Source of the DNA: Jaminaea rosea
Taxonomy: Eukaryota > Basidiomycota > Exobasidiomycetes > Microstromatales
Direction: 5' to 3'
Length of the DNA: 64,000 nucleotides
Assembly: GCF_003144245.1 (NCBI RefSeq)
Contig: NW_020289982.1
Span: forward strand, 248,001-312,000
This document shows, one piece after another, positions 54,963-64,000 of the stretch. The position numbers and the translations under genes are program-made. Numbering within the stretch: position 1 is the stretch's first letter; every line of letters begins with the position of its first letter. Below the pieces are notes generated by a model. The model did not search any database and was not told where the DNA came from. It worked only from the letters and a program-made list of their open reading frames with translations.

Positions 54963-56454
54963 GGCTGCTTCTGCGATTGGCTTTGACTTGTTCTTGAAGT
55001 GACTGTGTTGCGAAGCTCTCGTCTCACCTTGCAAAGCGGACTGGCCGGCTTGAGCGTTGAGCGGTGAGCGGAAGGAGCGCCCGCCGGCCGCGGCTCAATC
55101 CAATGGCGCCACGGTCAGGCCACCAGAGGCTCATGAGCGACGTGCGAAGCTGGCAATGGCATCTTTGAATCAGGATGACGGCATCTTCTCACACTGAAGC
55201 CTTCTCTCAACCATCAAGGGAATCCGAGCATCCAAGCGTAGCACCGGCGACCAAAAAGCAGAACTCCGGAGGCTCGCGCGCTCGTTTCTATTAATCGCAG
55301 CCGACCTCGTCGTCGTGCCACGGAAGACAGGGGCGCTTAACGCATAACATTGCGTCCTCTTCTTCCTCTCACCGGGCTCGGTACACTCCCGAGCTATTCT
55401 ATTCTACGGCGCTTCGGACAACCGATGGACGTAAAATAGCCTTCGATGATGCCCAATCGGACGCAGGCAGCTCACACGCTGCGCCGTCAATATCATGATG
55501 CCCCTCTGCCTCTCTACGTGCCATTGGCGTCGTCAAGAACCCGCGTGCGAATTGCTCTCAAGCGGAGATCCGGAGCAACAGACCATGACACCCCCAACGA
55601 CTAGCGGACTCTTCTCGAAGGGACGAATCGCTAGCGAATCAAGCTGCTACTCAGCCGGGGCTTACAACGGGCTACAGATGGCCTCATTGTGGTCTGTATG
55701 CGAGGGCACGGCCCCCCTTTAGCGTTGCCATTCGATATAGTGGTGATGATGGCGGGAGCGGAGCCCAACGGGCACCGTAGCTCAAGTAGCAGCCTGCGAA
55801 ATGGACCCCTAGCTGCCTGATGCTGCGAAGCGATGCTGCCGCTCTCTATTTTCGCCCGCCCCGCCGGGTGCGCTGCGCCACGCACTACTCTACTCACCTG
55901 TCGTCTTTGGATACGCCCGCATAGCTCTGCAGCAGCAGCGGCCGGGCAGCCTGGACGTTGGAGTCGAGACCGGGGCTCAATTTCTGCCTTGTGAGACAGG
56001 GCCAGGGCCGGCCAGGCGCAAGGCAGCGCACCAACGCCTCGGACTAGCCGGCGGATCCCCGTGCGAACGATTGAGAAAGAGCAGAGGCGGGGGCGTGGCG
56101 ACGAGGACGAGAGGGATCAGGGATGGATCGGTGCCTTTCTATCTCACCTTCCCTCTTCATCAACAACATCCTTTCTCGTATCCTTTACCTCACGGCACGC
56201 ATCGCAGGTCGCTGCGATCCCACGATACCACTGCGAGATCTCCTTTCCTCCACCTCCTCGCAATCTCGCCTCAAGCTCCCAGGTTCACCACCCGTCTCAT
56301 CGAAGTCTCAGGGAGTCGCTGGTCTCACATTGCTCACCAGCAGCCAGCGGTTGACCTGGCTCGTGGGTGTTGTCTCTTCATCCTACTCTTGATACCACCT
56401 CTTCCTCTCTCTTCTCGTTTTTCTCCACACGTCAATACCCCAGATATCGCCACC
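54963..56454. other. Intergenic, 1.5 kb, gene-poor
   Basis: No gene or RNA was recognised. Short frames at 55495-55722 (+) and 55631-55897 (-) have no features. The last 350 bases are pyrimidine-rich and likely hold the promoter and leader of the small secreted protein gene. Confidence 0.4.
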
Positions 56455-56874
56455 ATGCGCTCTTCATCCTCAACGGCATCATCACGACGCAGCTCTCACG
56501 GGCGCGCCCTTCTCGGACTCCTTATCATCGCTCTCCTCGCCACGCTCAGCAATGCGGCCCCTACCCAGCCAGGTGGCAATGTGATCATCGCTGGCGTCGG
56601 TCAGCTTGAGCCAGCACTCGCAGGCGAGGCCTCTTCACTACCAGCAACGCAGCAGCCCCTCGAGCGATCTCATCACGAATCACGGTCCGCCCAATTTGTC
56701 AAGCGAGGGATGACAGAGAACGCCGTTCTAGGAGCGAGGACGTTCTCCTCTGGAGGGATGGGATCGTCGAGATCACGCGTCGGCAGACCGAGATTGATGC
56801 CCTTCCCCGCGTTGGATGAGCCGATTAGACGAGTGGGCGGTCTGATGGAGGCTGTCAGGACAAGGGGATATTAA
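56455..56874 (+). CDS. Small secreted protein with Kex2-like site, unknown family
   Basis: The ATG at 56455 in a CCACC context starts a 139-residue protein. It has a signal peptide: basic residues then ALLGLLIIALLATLSNA, with cleavage likely near residue 34-35. A Lys-Arg at 82-83 (AQFVKR, then GMTENA) fits Kex2 processing, which would release a 56-residue, cysteine-free, basic C-terminal peptide rich in Gly, Ser and Arg. I do not recognise a family. The frame is open far upstream (from 56071), but that part reads as leader and the signal peptide decides the start. It stands alone in a gene-poor stretch. It could be an effector-type or orphan peptide; that is inference. Confidence 0.6.
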   Translation: MRSSSSTASSRRSSHGRALLGLLIIALLATLSNAAPTQPGGNVIIAGVGQLEPALAGEASSLPATQQPLERSHHESRSAQFVKRGMTENAVLGARTFSSGGMGSSRSRVGRPRLMPFPALDEPIRRVGGLMEAVRTRGY

Positions 56875-57707
56875 GAAGCTCAGAGACTGCGGAAATGATG
56901 TTCAAGTGGGAGGGTTCGCTGCGTTATGCTGTTTTGACAGATTTCACCGCGGTACGGCGTTCGCCGCTCGCGAAGGAGCCAGCTTAGCCGCCGGCGATGG
57001 GGCAGCGGGGGACTCTCGTGGCGAGCAAAGGCTGCGTCCTCTTGCTCTTTTCCACGCGATATTGCCTCTGCCTTGCGGATCACTCCCCAACACCAGCTCT
57101 GATTCAAATGCTCCGTCTGCAAGATCCTGGATCGGCATGTTCAGCATCCCCTCTCCTTGCCTACGGACAAAGTTCATGGCCACGACTCATGAAACGTGCT
57201 TCCCTGCGTCGTTTGCGCAGGATCATCCCTTCGACCCTATGGACAGTAGACTCAACCTCACATCGCTATTCAAGGCTCAATGCCTATCCCTCCTCCTACC
57301 AAATAGACCTCTTCTCCCCCACTCACCTCCTCGGATTCCCTCGCCTCGCCAACTACATATTGTCACCTTTGCTCCCATTCTATTCTCAGTTTACTGCCGC
57401 TTCCCACATTCCACCTTGTACGTAGCCCTCCTTGCCTCAGTCAATATCCCCTCTCCTACTCGTATGTTACCCCACGTCTGACGTGTCGAGCGAAGTCAAT
57501 GGCACGCACGTCGTGCCTCTCCTGAACGTCTCCTCATTGTCTCTCTTCGTGAAGCGATCGCTGCAGTGATGAGAATACACGAAGTGACAAAGATTCAAAG
57601 GTGATGCATATTCAACGAGCCTGAAGTCCGGTCAAGCGAAGAATGATTGCATGACATCGCGTCGTCGCAGCCAGCAGGGCAGGGGCAGCAGGTAGCCTAG
57701 GCTGAAG
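56875..57707. other. Convergent intergenic region, 0.83 kb
   Basis: Between the small secreted protein gene and LSB5. The plus-strand frame at 56906-57481 has no family features and looks non-coding. No RNA gene seen. Confidence 0.4.
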
Positions 57708-59668
57708 CTAAACAGCAGCCCACTCTCTCCTCCCACTCTCTGCCCCGCTTGCCCTCAACTTGCCCGCAACCTCCTCCCACTCGTCTCCAAAAGGATCCGC
57801 ATCGTCCTCACCCTCTTGATTGAGATCCTCATCCTCTTCGCCGCGGATCCATCGCTCCTCGTCCTCCTTACTCCAGAGGCTGGACGTCTCCTCGCCAATT
57901 CGCGGGCGATGAGATTGACGCCAGGATTCCAGCTCGGCACCGTGGTCGAGGCGAACGACGGAGGATGAGCCGGAGTGGGTGGTGCCGGCGATGGCGCTGC
58001 TGCGTGGTGGGGCGAGACTAGATCGCGGCGGCTCCTCGTCTTCTGATGAGTCGTAATCGCTGTAGTCTGAAAGGCTCCCACCACCTCTGCCTGATCCACT
58101 GCCCGCAGCTGTAGACGAAGTCGCTGCAGCGCTCCCACTACCCCTCTGCGGTCGCAGACTCGGCCCAGCGCTCACGCTACTTTGTGTCTCATCGAAGTCC
58201 AAGTCCAGCAGATCCTTCATCGCCTCGCCTGGCTCGGCGCGTCGTGAGTTGTGCCTGGCGATACCTCTACGTTGCTTAAATTGGAGCTTTTCGATTTCGC
58301 CCTCCCAATCGTCACCACCAGCACCCGCAGCACCACTGGCGCCTGATGCAGGAGCGAAGTCGGCGTCGGCTAGTCTTTGACGGACAGCTTCAATTTCTGC
58401 GTCCTCTGCTGCAGCCTTCTCCTCTGCAGTCATTCTATGCCCGGGCGCGTCGACCAACTGGCTTCTCTTGGCCCCTCCTGCTCCTTCATCCTCCGAGTCC
58501 GAGTTGTCGGGCTTGCTCAACTTATCGTAAAGCTGCAGCGCGATCACAATGCGCTCGTTGGCCTCGATGAGGGCACCGACCATCTCCTCGTCCTGAACCA
58601 GCTGAATGTAGCGTACCAGCTGCTTGCGTTCAGTCTTGACACGTTCGAGAGAAGTCTGGACGCGTGAGTTGGAAGAGACCGACTCGCGTTCGCGATTGAC
58701 GTGCTGCAGGGCGTTGACGAGGTTGGTGCATGATCGGGAGGAGACGGCGAGGTGGTTGAGGATTTGAGGCTTTTCTCTACAGGCGGACGTGAGTGGAGGA
58801 GAGAACAGTAAGCTCGTCTTGCCTCGTGACCTTCCCAAACCTCGAGCGCTACCCACTGCTCGTAATTGAATCGTCGCACCTGCCCACGATTCTTGCCTCC
58901 CTTTCCCTTCTTCTTATCCTCCTCCTTCTGCATCTTCTCTGCCGTCTTCCTATCCATTCTGATTTGCATATCTCTCCTTCGCTGCTCGTCCTGCTTGCGA
59001 TAAAGCTCCTCTGCCTCGCTCCTCTTCCTCTCTGCCTCTCGCTGCTGTCTCTCCCTCCCACCTCCGCACGCTGCATACAGGCCAGAGGCAACGCGCATGG
59101 TCGGTTCACGAGAGTAGGTCTGTTGCCAGCTCAGAAGCAGACGCATGAGCTTGCGCCGTACTGAGGCGTCGACAAGAGGGTCGGCTGCAGTGAGCTTGAT
59201 CTGTTGTACCAGCCGCTCATCGGCAAAGGTGGTCTGGAAGCGTGGACCACAGTTCTCCACCAGGGCACCTAGGATGGTAAGGGCACGCTTTTGGCCGTGG
59301 ACGCTACCATACTTGAGCTTCTTGCGAGTGCAACGGGCTGCTTCTGCTGGTCCAGAGGACTGGAGGTTGATTGATTCGACAAGCTCGGGAATGCTGTGTG
59401 GGAGAGGTGGGAGTGAGGCAGTGGGTGTGTCAGTAGATGGGACTGCGATGTTGTCTCTTTGGTACGCACCCTTCGTAGTCATCCTCCTTGTAGGTGTTGC
59501 TGGTGAGGCGGTCGAACCAGACGCTCACACTGCTGAAGGGCTTGGCACCCGATAGGGCTTCGTTGACAGACTGCGGTGGTGTGGAGATAGAGCGAGCGGA
59601 GACTGGTGAATGTATGCTCTCATAGTACCATCCTCCTGCCTGTTTGGCCTCACCTTGAGCCTGTCCAT
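57708..59668 (-). CDS. LSB5: LSB5-like VHS/GAT protein (actin and endosome sorting)
   Basis: Four exons: 59668-59654, 59570-59470, 59393-58857 and 58776-57708, giving 573 residues. The 15-base first exon encodes MDRLK. Joins: MDRLK-SVNEALSGAKPFSS, KEDDYE-GIPELVESINLQ and RRFNYEQ-EKPQILNHLAV; the last uses a GTGGGT donor and is the least certain. Residues about 20-160 form a VHS domain (VSVWFDRLTSNTYKEDD, ARCTRKKLKYGSVHGQKRALT). A charged linker and a GAT-like helical domain follow (SCTNLVNALQHVNRERESV, IEANERIVIALQLYDKL). The acidic Ser-rich C-terminus includes DLLDLDFDE, a clathrin-box-like acidic motif. In yeast Lsb5 binds Las17 and ubiquitin and links endocytosis to actin. Confidence 0.86.
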
Positions 59669-60008
59669 GGTGACGCCTTGAGTTGATCACGATAGCGAAT
59701 GTGATGTGGTAAGGAGCAAGGAAGCGATATCGTCGTCGGGGGATGGCCGAGTGGGGAAGGAGGCAGGCAGGGTCCGCTCAACCAAGCGCTTGAGCCGGCA
59801 TCATTGCCTTCGGGCTGGCGGCCAGGCCACCGACCGGCCCTCTCGCAGTCCGCCCAATGTCGCTTGTCATCGCGCATCCAGCCACACCAAAGAGGCGCCG
59901 AGCGGAGAAAGCGAGCGTGCTCGAGCCATGCCGACTAAGATTTGCCAGGAATCCGCGGAGAGGCTTCTTCCCTTTCCGCCATCATTCAAAAGCTCAGAGA
60001 TTGACTCG
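59669..60008. promoter_or_regulatory. Divergent promoter region of LSB5 and ELP4
   Basis: 340 bases between two start codons. No TATA box or repeat was noticed. The ELP4 frame is open across most of it, but that part reads as leader. Confidence 0.4.
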
Positions 60009-61844
60009 ATGCCATCGGCTTTCAAGCGTGGACCGAGGACCATACCACAGGCCAACACGCCGTCGACTGCATCTGCGCCAAGTACAGATGCTCCAAGCTC
60101 ATCGACAGGTCAATCTGCGCCGGTAGCAGGGAGCAGCACACCGACCTTGAGCACCCGCCCAACGACCCATCCAACCCTCCGGCCCTCACCCTTCCCTCAA
60201 CAGCTCCCCCTTCCACTCTTCTCCCTAGGTCTTCACGCCATCAACGATGTCTTCACCGGTGTAGGCCTGCCCTCTGCTTCCCTCGCCCTCTTCCTTCCAC
60301 ACCAAGACCCATCCAGCGGACGGGATGATGAGGATGAACGAATGCGAGTCGGAGCGGCGCAAGCTTATGCTGACCTGCTGAGCAAATACGCTGCTGCACA
60401 GGGACTGGCAGCGGGTCAGAGGGTGCTGATCATCGGCGAAGGGGTCGAAAGCTGGACACAGGGACTGATGGGATGGGCTGAAATGGATGAGGACATTGGA
60501 GCGTCGAAAGGGGAGTCCTCGTCATCGTCGCAGCCACCACCAGCAGAGCCTTCAAAAGCAACTCCGGTGGCTACACCGGCCGCGCCTGATGAGGAGAAGC
60601 TCAAGGTTGCCTTTCGCTACGAGCGACTCAAGCGCATTAATGATGGGGCGACCGATCGCGAGTCTTCCTCGTCCAGCTCGACTTCCTCGCAGCCCTTTGT
60701 CCACCCATTCGACCTTTCGACACGCATCTCACCTCTCGTGCTGCAAAAGGCAAAGAGCGAAGGAAGGCTGGTGGTGCATGATGTTGCTGAGGATGTTGAC
60801 GAGGAGGAACATTCCAACACATACGAAGAGGTCTGGGGGTTGGTCCGGTCCACCGTCGAGCGCTGGAGGCAGTCATCGTCGACGGGCGAAGAGGACATGA
60901 ACAGCTCACTGCCAGCACGCATCCTCCTCCCCTCGTTGGGATCACCATCGTGGAGCGTCCCTCCCGAACGGAGCCACGCCGGAGAGGCATACCGTCTTCT
61001 GCTTCGGATCAAAGGCCTGCTGCGACAGACGGCATGGCCTTCCGCCTCATCATCTGCGTCCGCAATGCAGCCACCAATACCGATAATTGCCATCTCCTCA
61101 CCCTCAACTTGGCTGCTGCTGCCATCGCCTATCGGCAGCGCCGCAGCAGACGTGGCCCATCGCCTCTCCTCACTAGCGGACGGCGCCCTCACTCTCTCCT
61201 CCTTCTCTTCCGACCCACGAACACGCTCCCTCTCCGACTCCACTTCCATCCCTTCCACTTCCTCCCCCTCGCCAACCCTTTTCACCGGTGCCCTCCGTGT
61301 TCTTCGTACGCCCGCGCTGGGATCACTTCGCGGACCCTCCATTCGCGCCTCAGCATTAAGGGGAATGGGCGGAGGAGAGGAATCCGGTGGAGGGGCGGGC
61401 AGCAGTGAGAATGCTCTTGGGTTCAGAGTGAGAAGGAAGGGGGTCAAAGTCGAGGTCATGGGGAGGGATTTGGTCGCTGGAGGCGAGCCGAGCGGAGGAG
61501 GTGGTGATCGAAAAACCGAAAGGAAGACGCAGTCGGGTGAGGGTGGAAAGGTCAAGCAGGCGGGAGCAGAGGGGGCAGGGAAGAACAAGACTACAGCGGT
61601 ACCGAAGGCAGCCTCGCCGTCGGTGAGCGTGGGGATCGAGGCTTCATCACCACCGAAACAGCCAACCGCTGCAGCAGCAGGAACAGCTTCAACTCCCCCG
61701 CAGCCCGCCACCGCTCCAGCTCGTGCACCCCTGAAAGGTCTCGCAGCGCTACGGGCTCGTGGGCTTGAGGCGCAGCAAGGCCAGGAGACTAAACCCTCAC
61801 CGAAAGCTCAGCATGGAGGGCCGCATGGCTCGCACGATTGGTGA
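60009..61844 (+). CDS. ELP4: Elongator complex subunit 4 (Elp4, PAXNEB family)
   Basis: Single-exon gene; the ATG at 60009 (MPSAFKRGPRT) gives 611 residues. SAFKRG at the N-terminus is the conserved Elp4 start, so the open frame reaching back to 59706 is not used. Features: a Ser/Thr/Pro-rich N-terminal stretch, the RecA-like core (FSLGLHAINDVFTGVGLPSA, AYADLLSKYAAAQG, RVLIIGEGVESW), the family signature KVAFRYERLKRI, then HPFDLSTRISPLV. The C-terminal half is Ser/Gly/Ala-rich and ends in a disordered basic tail. Elp4 forms the Elp456 ring needed for tRNA wobble uridine modification. It is longer than yeast Elp4 because of low-complexity inserts. Confidence 0.84.
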   Translation: MPSAFKRGPRTIPQANTPSTASAPSTDAPSSSTGQSAPVAGSSTPTLSTRPTTHPTLRPSPFPQQLPLPLFSLGLHAINDVFTGVGLPSASLALFLPHQDPSSGRDDEDERMRVGAAQAYADLLSKYAAAQGLAAGQRVLIIGEGVESWTQGLMGWAEMDEDIGASKGESSSSSQPPPAEPSKATPVATPAAPDEEKLKVAFRYERLKRINDGATDRESSSSSSTSSQPFVHPFDLSTRISPLVLQKAKSEGRLVVHDVAEDVDEEEHSNTYEEVWGLVRSTVERWRQSSSTGEEDMNSSLPARILLPSLGSPSWSVPPERSHAGEAYRLLLRIKGLLRQTAWPSASSSASAMQPPIPIIAISSPSTWLLLPSPIGSAAADVAHRLSSLADGALTLSSFSSDPRTRSLSDSTSIPSTSSPSPTLFTGALRVLRTPALGSLRGPSIRASALRGMGGGEESGGGAGSSENALGFRVRRKGVKVEVMGRDLVAGGEPSGGGGDRKTERKTQSGEGGKVKQAGAEGAGKNKTTAVPKAASPSVSVGIEASSPPKQPTAAAAGTASTPPQPATAPARAPLKGLAALRARGLEAQQGQETKPSPKAQHGGPHGSHDW

Positions 61845-62008
61845 TGATGGTAGGGGACTTGAAATGGAATGCACGATCACACTGGGGCAGTCATACAGAT
61901 GTCTAAGTCGTGTGTGATTGATGAACGGAGAGTGACGAGATAGCTAGCTAACGAGGCCGCAAATGGCCCTCGACGGTGAGAGAAACAGGAGGAAGAGAAG
62001 TTGAAACC
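61845..62008. other. Convergent spacer between ELP4 and INO80
   Basis: 164 bases holding both 3' UTR ends; no other feature seen. Confidence 0.5.
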
Positions 62009-64000
62009 TCACGACTCTTGCGGCTTCTTGGGCGATGCCTCTGCTGACTGAGCAGGCGCCTCAGATGCTGGCGCTACCGAAGATTGCTGAGCCATGCTCG
62101 CCCGCTTCTTCTTCGGTGGAGGAGCACTGCCATTTGCGCCATCAGCGAGTGGTGCAGCTGTGGAGGAAGCGGTATCGCCAACTTTATCCGCGCCATCTGC
62201 TTCGCCGTCACCCGTGCTGGTGCGGGGTCGCTTCTTCGATCCACTAGCAGTGGCGGGGCCGCCTTGCTCCTCATCACCAGCGGCCGGACTTCCATCTTTG
62301 GACGCTGCGGTGGCTGTCTTTTTCTTCTTGTTGGGACCCTTAGCGGTGCCGCTCGCAGCGCGCCCACTGCCTGAAGGTCGACCGCGGCCGCGTCCCCTTC
62401 CATTCCCACTGGCCGCAGGAGACGCCCTGCTCGAGTCGATCTCCTCAATCTTGGGAGTAGCAGAGGGAGGCTTTGCGCCGAAGAAATCGTCCTCATCGTC
62501 GTCTAGCGTCCAGTCCAGCAGCTTGTCCCTCGCATCTTCACCCCTCGACCGTCCTCCACACTGTGCCTGCTCCTTGTTCATCCTCCTCTTCCTGTGCATC
62601 TCCCTCGCATTATCCGCCTTGCCCTGCGCCAAGGCAGCCTCCTCCGCCTGTCTGCGCCTGAGCATCGCATCGGCAAGCTGATCGTCGTCCATGAGCAAGC
62701 TGACAATCTCCTGCGGCTTGGCGAGACCAGAGGCTTCATTGTACGTCTTGTTGCCGACGACCATGTCCTGGACCTCCTTCTTGTTGCGCGCCATCTTGAT
62801 GATGCGCTCGTCGATGGTGCCCTTTGTGATCAATCTGTAGACGGTGACCTGCTTCGTCTGGCCCAGTCGGTGGGCGCGGTCCATCGCCTGCTGGTCATTC
62901 GACGGGTTCCAATCAGAGTCGAAGAAGATGACGGTGTCCGCTGCAGTCAAGTTGATTCCCAGTCCACCAGCGCGAGTAGAGAGAAGGAAGACGAACAGCT
63001 CCGGCTTGGTCTGCCAGTCAGTGACCATATCTCTCCTGTCGGAGATCTTGGAGCTACCATCGAGACGCAGGTACTTGTACTGCCGGTAGATCAAGTACTC
63101 CTCCATGAGGTCGATCATCTTTGTCATCTGGAAGTAGATCAAGACGCGATGGTCGTTCGCCTTGAGCTCGCGCAGGAGACGGTCAAGGTGGGCGAGCTTG
63201 CTCGAGTCGATGATCAGCTTGTTGATCTGAGGTACGGTCATCTGAGCTGCGGGAAGCTGGTCGACGGAGGACTCGGCGAGGACACCTCGAGGCGGCAGGC
63301 CAGGCAACGGGACGCGCAATGCCTCGACGAGGTCTTCGCGCTCGCATCCTGGTGGGGGCACGCCGTAGAGCATGCTGGAGACGAGATGGTCGCGACGTTG
63401 ACGCTCTTGTTCGGCTTCGAAAGGCCCATCATCCGCGTAGAGGCGGACCGGAGGCGCGATAGCTGGTCCTTGCCAGACACGAGCTTCGGGATTGGCGAGC
63501 GGTGAGGCTTGCACGTAGGCTTGGCGGACGTCGGTCAGCGGCGGCAGTGATGCTGCGGAGTCGATTGGTCCGATCTCAGCGGCACGAGGCGAGACGCGGG
63601 CGAAGGGGCGCACGGAGCTGGCAGCGAAGTCATTGTCGCAGAGGTAGGGCTCCAAAGCCGCCAGTCTGTCCTCGCGATGGATGTTCTCGATGATTTGTTG
63701 CGCCGTGTGACCGTGGAAGGCAGTCTCGGCCTGCTTGGGCGAGACGTCGACGAGCGGCAGCGCATCGAAGGCAGATCCATCTCGCTGCAATTCCTTGGCG
63801 ATGTGCCCTGCTCGCCAGATGTTGAAGAGCCCATCGAGGTACTTGGTCTCGAAGCCAGCCTCGGTGTGCGGGCCAGGTCGTTTGATGAGGCCTCCCTCGC
63901 GCACAAAGAGCTTGGGCAGCCTCATCTCGATAGCGCTCGTTGCTGAATCGGGGCAGTAGAGCTGGTCACCCTCGCGCGAGAAAGTGCCAGAGCGCGAAAA
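62009..64000 (-). CDS. INO80: INO80 chromatin-remodelling ATPase, C-terminal part (runs off right edge)
   Basis: The minus-strand frame is open to the last base of the window, so the gene starts beyond it; about 663 residues are visible. The second helicase lobe is complete: IDSSKLAHLDRLLRELKAN, RVLIYFQMTKMIDLMEEYL, YLRLDGSSKISDRRDMV, LLSTRAGGLGINLTAADTV, FFDSDWNPSNDQQAMDRAHR and LGQTKQVTVYRLITKGTIDE. The segment before it (LPKLFVREGGLIKRPGP, GLFNIWRAGHI) matches the INO80-specific insert. The C-terminus is basic, Ala/Ser/Gly-rich and probably disordered. Ino80 slides and spaces nucleosomes. A Swr1-type ATPase is less likely because of the insert text. Confidence 0.9.
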   Translation of the reverse strand, partial: FSRSGTFSREGDQLYCPDSATSAIEMRLPKLFVREGGLIKRPGPHTEAGFETKYLDGLFNIWRAGHIAKELQRDGSAFDALPLVDVSPKQAETAFHGHTAQQIIENIHREDRLAALEPYLCDNDFAASSVRPFARVSPRAAEIGPIDSAASLPPLTDVRQAYVQASPLANPEARVWQGPAIAPPVRLYADDGPFEAEQERQRRDHLVSSMLYGVPPPGCEREDLVEALRVPLPGLPPRGVLAESSVDQLPAAQMTVPQINKLIIDSSKLAHLDRLLRELKANDHRVLIYFQMTKMIDLMEEYLIYRQYKYLRLDGSSKISDRRDMVTDWQTKPELFVFLLSTRAGGLGINLTAADTVIFFDSDWNPSNDQQAMDRAHRLGQTKQVTVYRLITKGTIDERIIKMARNKKEVQDMVVGNKTYNEASGLAKPQEIVSLLMDDDQLADAMLRRRQAEEAALAQGKADNAREMHRKRRMNKEQAQCGGRSRGEDARDKLLDWTLDDDEDDFFGAKPPSATPKIEEIDSSRASPAASGNGRGRGRGRPSGSGRAASGTAKGPNKKKKTATAASKDGSPAAGDEEQGGPATASGSKKRPRTSTGDGEADGADKVGDTASSTAAPLADGANGSAPPPKKKRASMAQQSSVAPASEAPAQSAEASPKKPQES

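Noticed and set aside
56906-57481. A 191-codon plus-strand frame downstream of the small secreted protein
   Set aside because: No motif, irregular composition and no leader context; probably chance.
60617-61711. A 364-codon minus-strand open frame opposite ELP4
   Set aside because: Antisense shadow over the low-complexity half of ELP4; the plus-strand reading has Elp4 signatures.

Overview
The window is nuclear DNA of a GC-rich, gene-dense fungus. Short spliceosomal introns (mostly 60-110 bases, GTGAGT-type donors, CAG or TAG acceptors), Ser/Pro/Gly-rich extensions on conserved proteins and the gene content (PalI, Hal4- and Ypk-type kinases, isocitrate lyase) fit a basidiomycete. The sparse introns suggest a smut relative (Ustilaginomycotina), but that placement is inference and no ribosomal marker is present.

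Layout from left to right: the end of an unidentified gene at the left edge; a nucleotide-sugar dehydrogenase; a GPI-type secreted protein; a Hal4/Sat4-like kinase; a PalI/Rim9 pH-sensing membrane protein; the G-protein beta subunit; aspartyl aminopeptidase, divergent from a NUDCD1-like protein; a Ypk/Gad8-type AGC kinase; a conserved fungal protein of unknown function; eIF3b, divergent from the rRNA methyltransferase SPB1; an OST-alpha/TMEM184-type membrane protein; a Ser-rich protein with one membrane span; an aldo-keto reductase; an MFS exporter. Next comes a 4 kb gene-poor island (about 39.0-43.0 kb) with a frame-broken DUF3435-like tyrosine recombinase beside a retroelement RNase H-like fragment. 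After it follow isocitrate lyase, ribosomal protein eS28, a single-span membrane protein, LSG1, DIM1, ATP10, a small secreted protein in a second gene-poor stretch (55.0-57.7 kb), LSB5, ELP4 and the C-terminal half of INO80, which runs off the right edge.

Themes: ribosome production and translation recur (eIF3b/SPB1 divergent, eS28, LSG1/DIM1 convergent), as do nutrient and stress signalling (Hal4-like and Ypk-like kinases, G-beta, PalI). Nearly all genes are ordinary host genes. The strongest candidate for something unusual is the recombinase island. Exon boundaries were read by eye from splice signals, frame continuity and family conservation; no alignment or transcript data were available.
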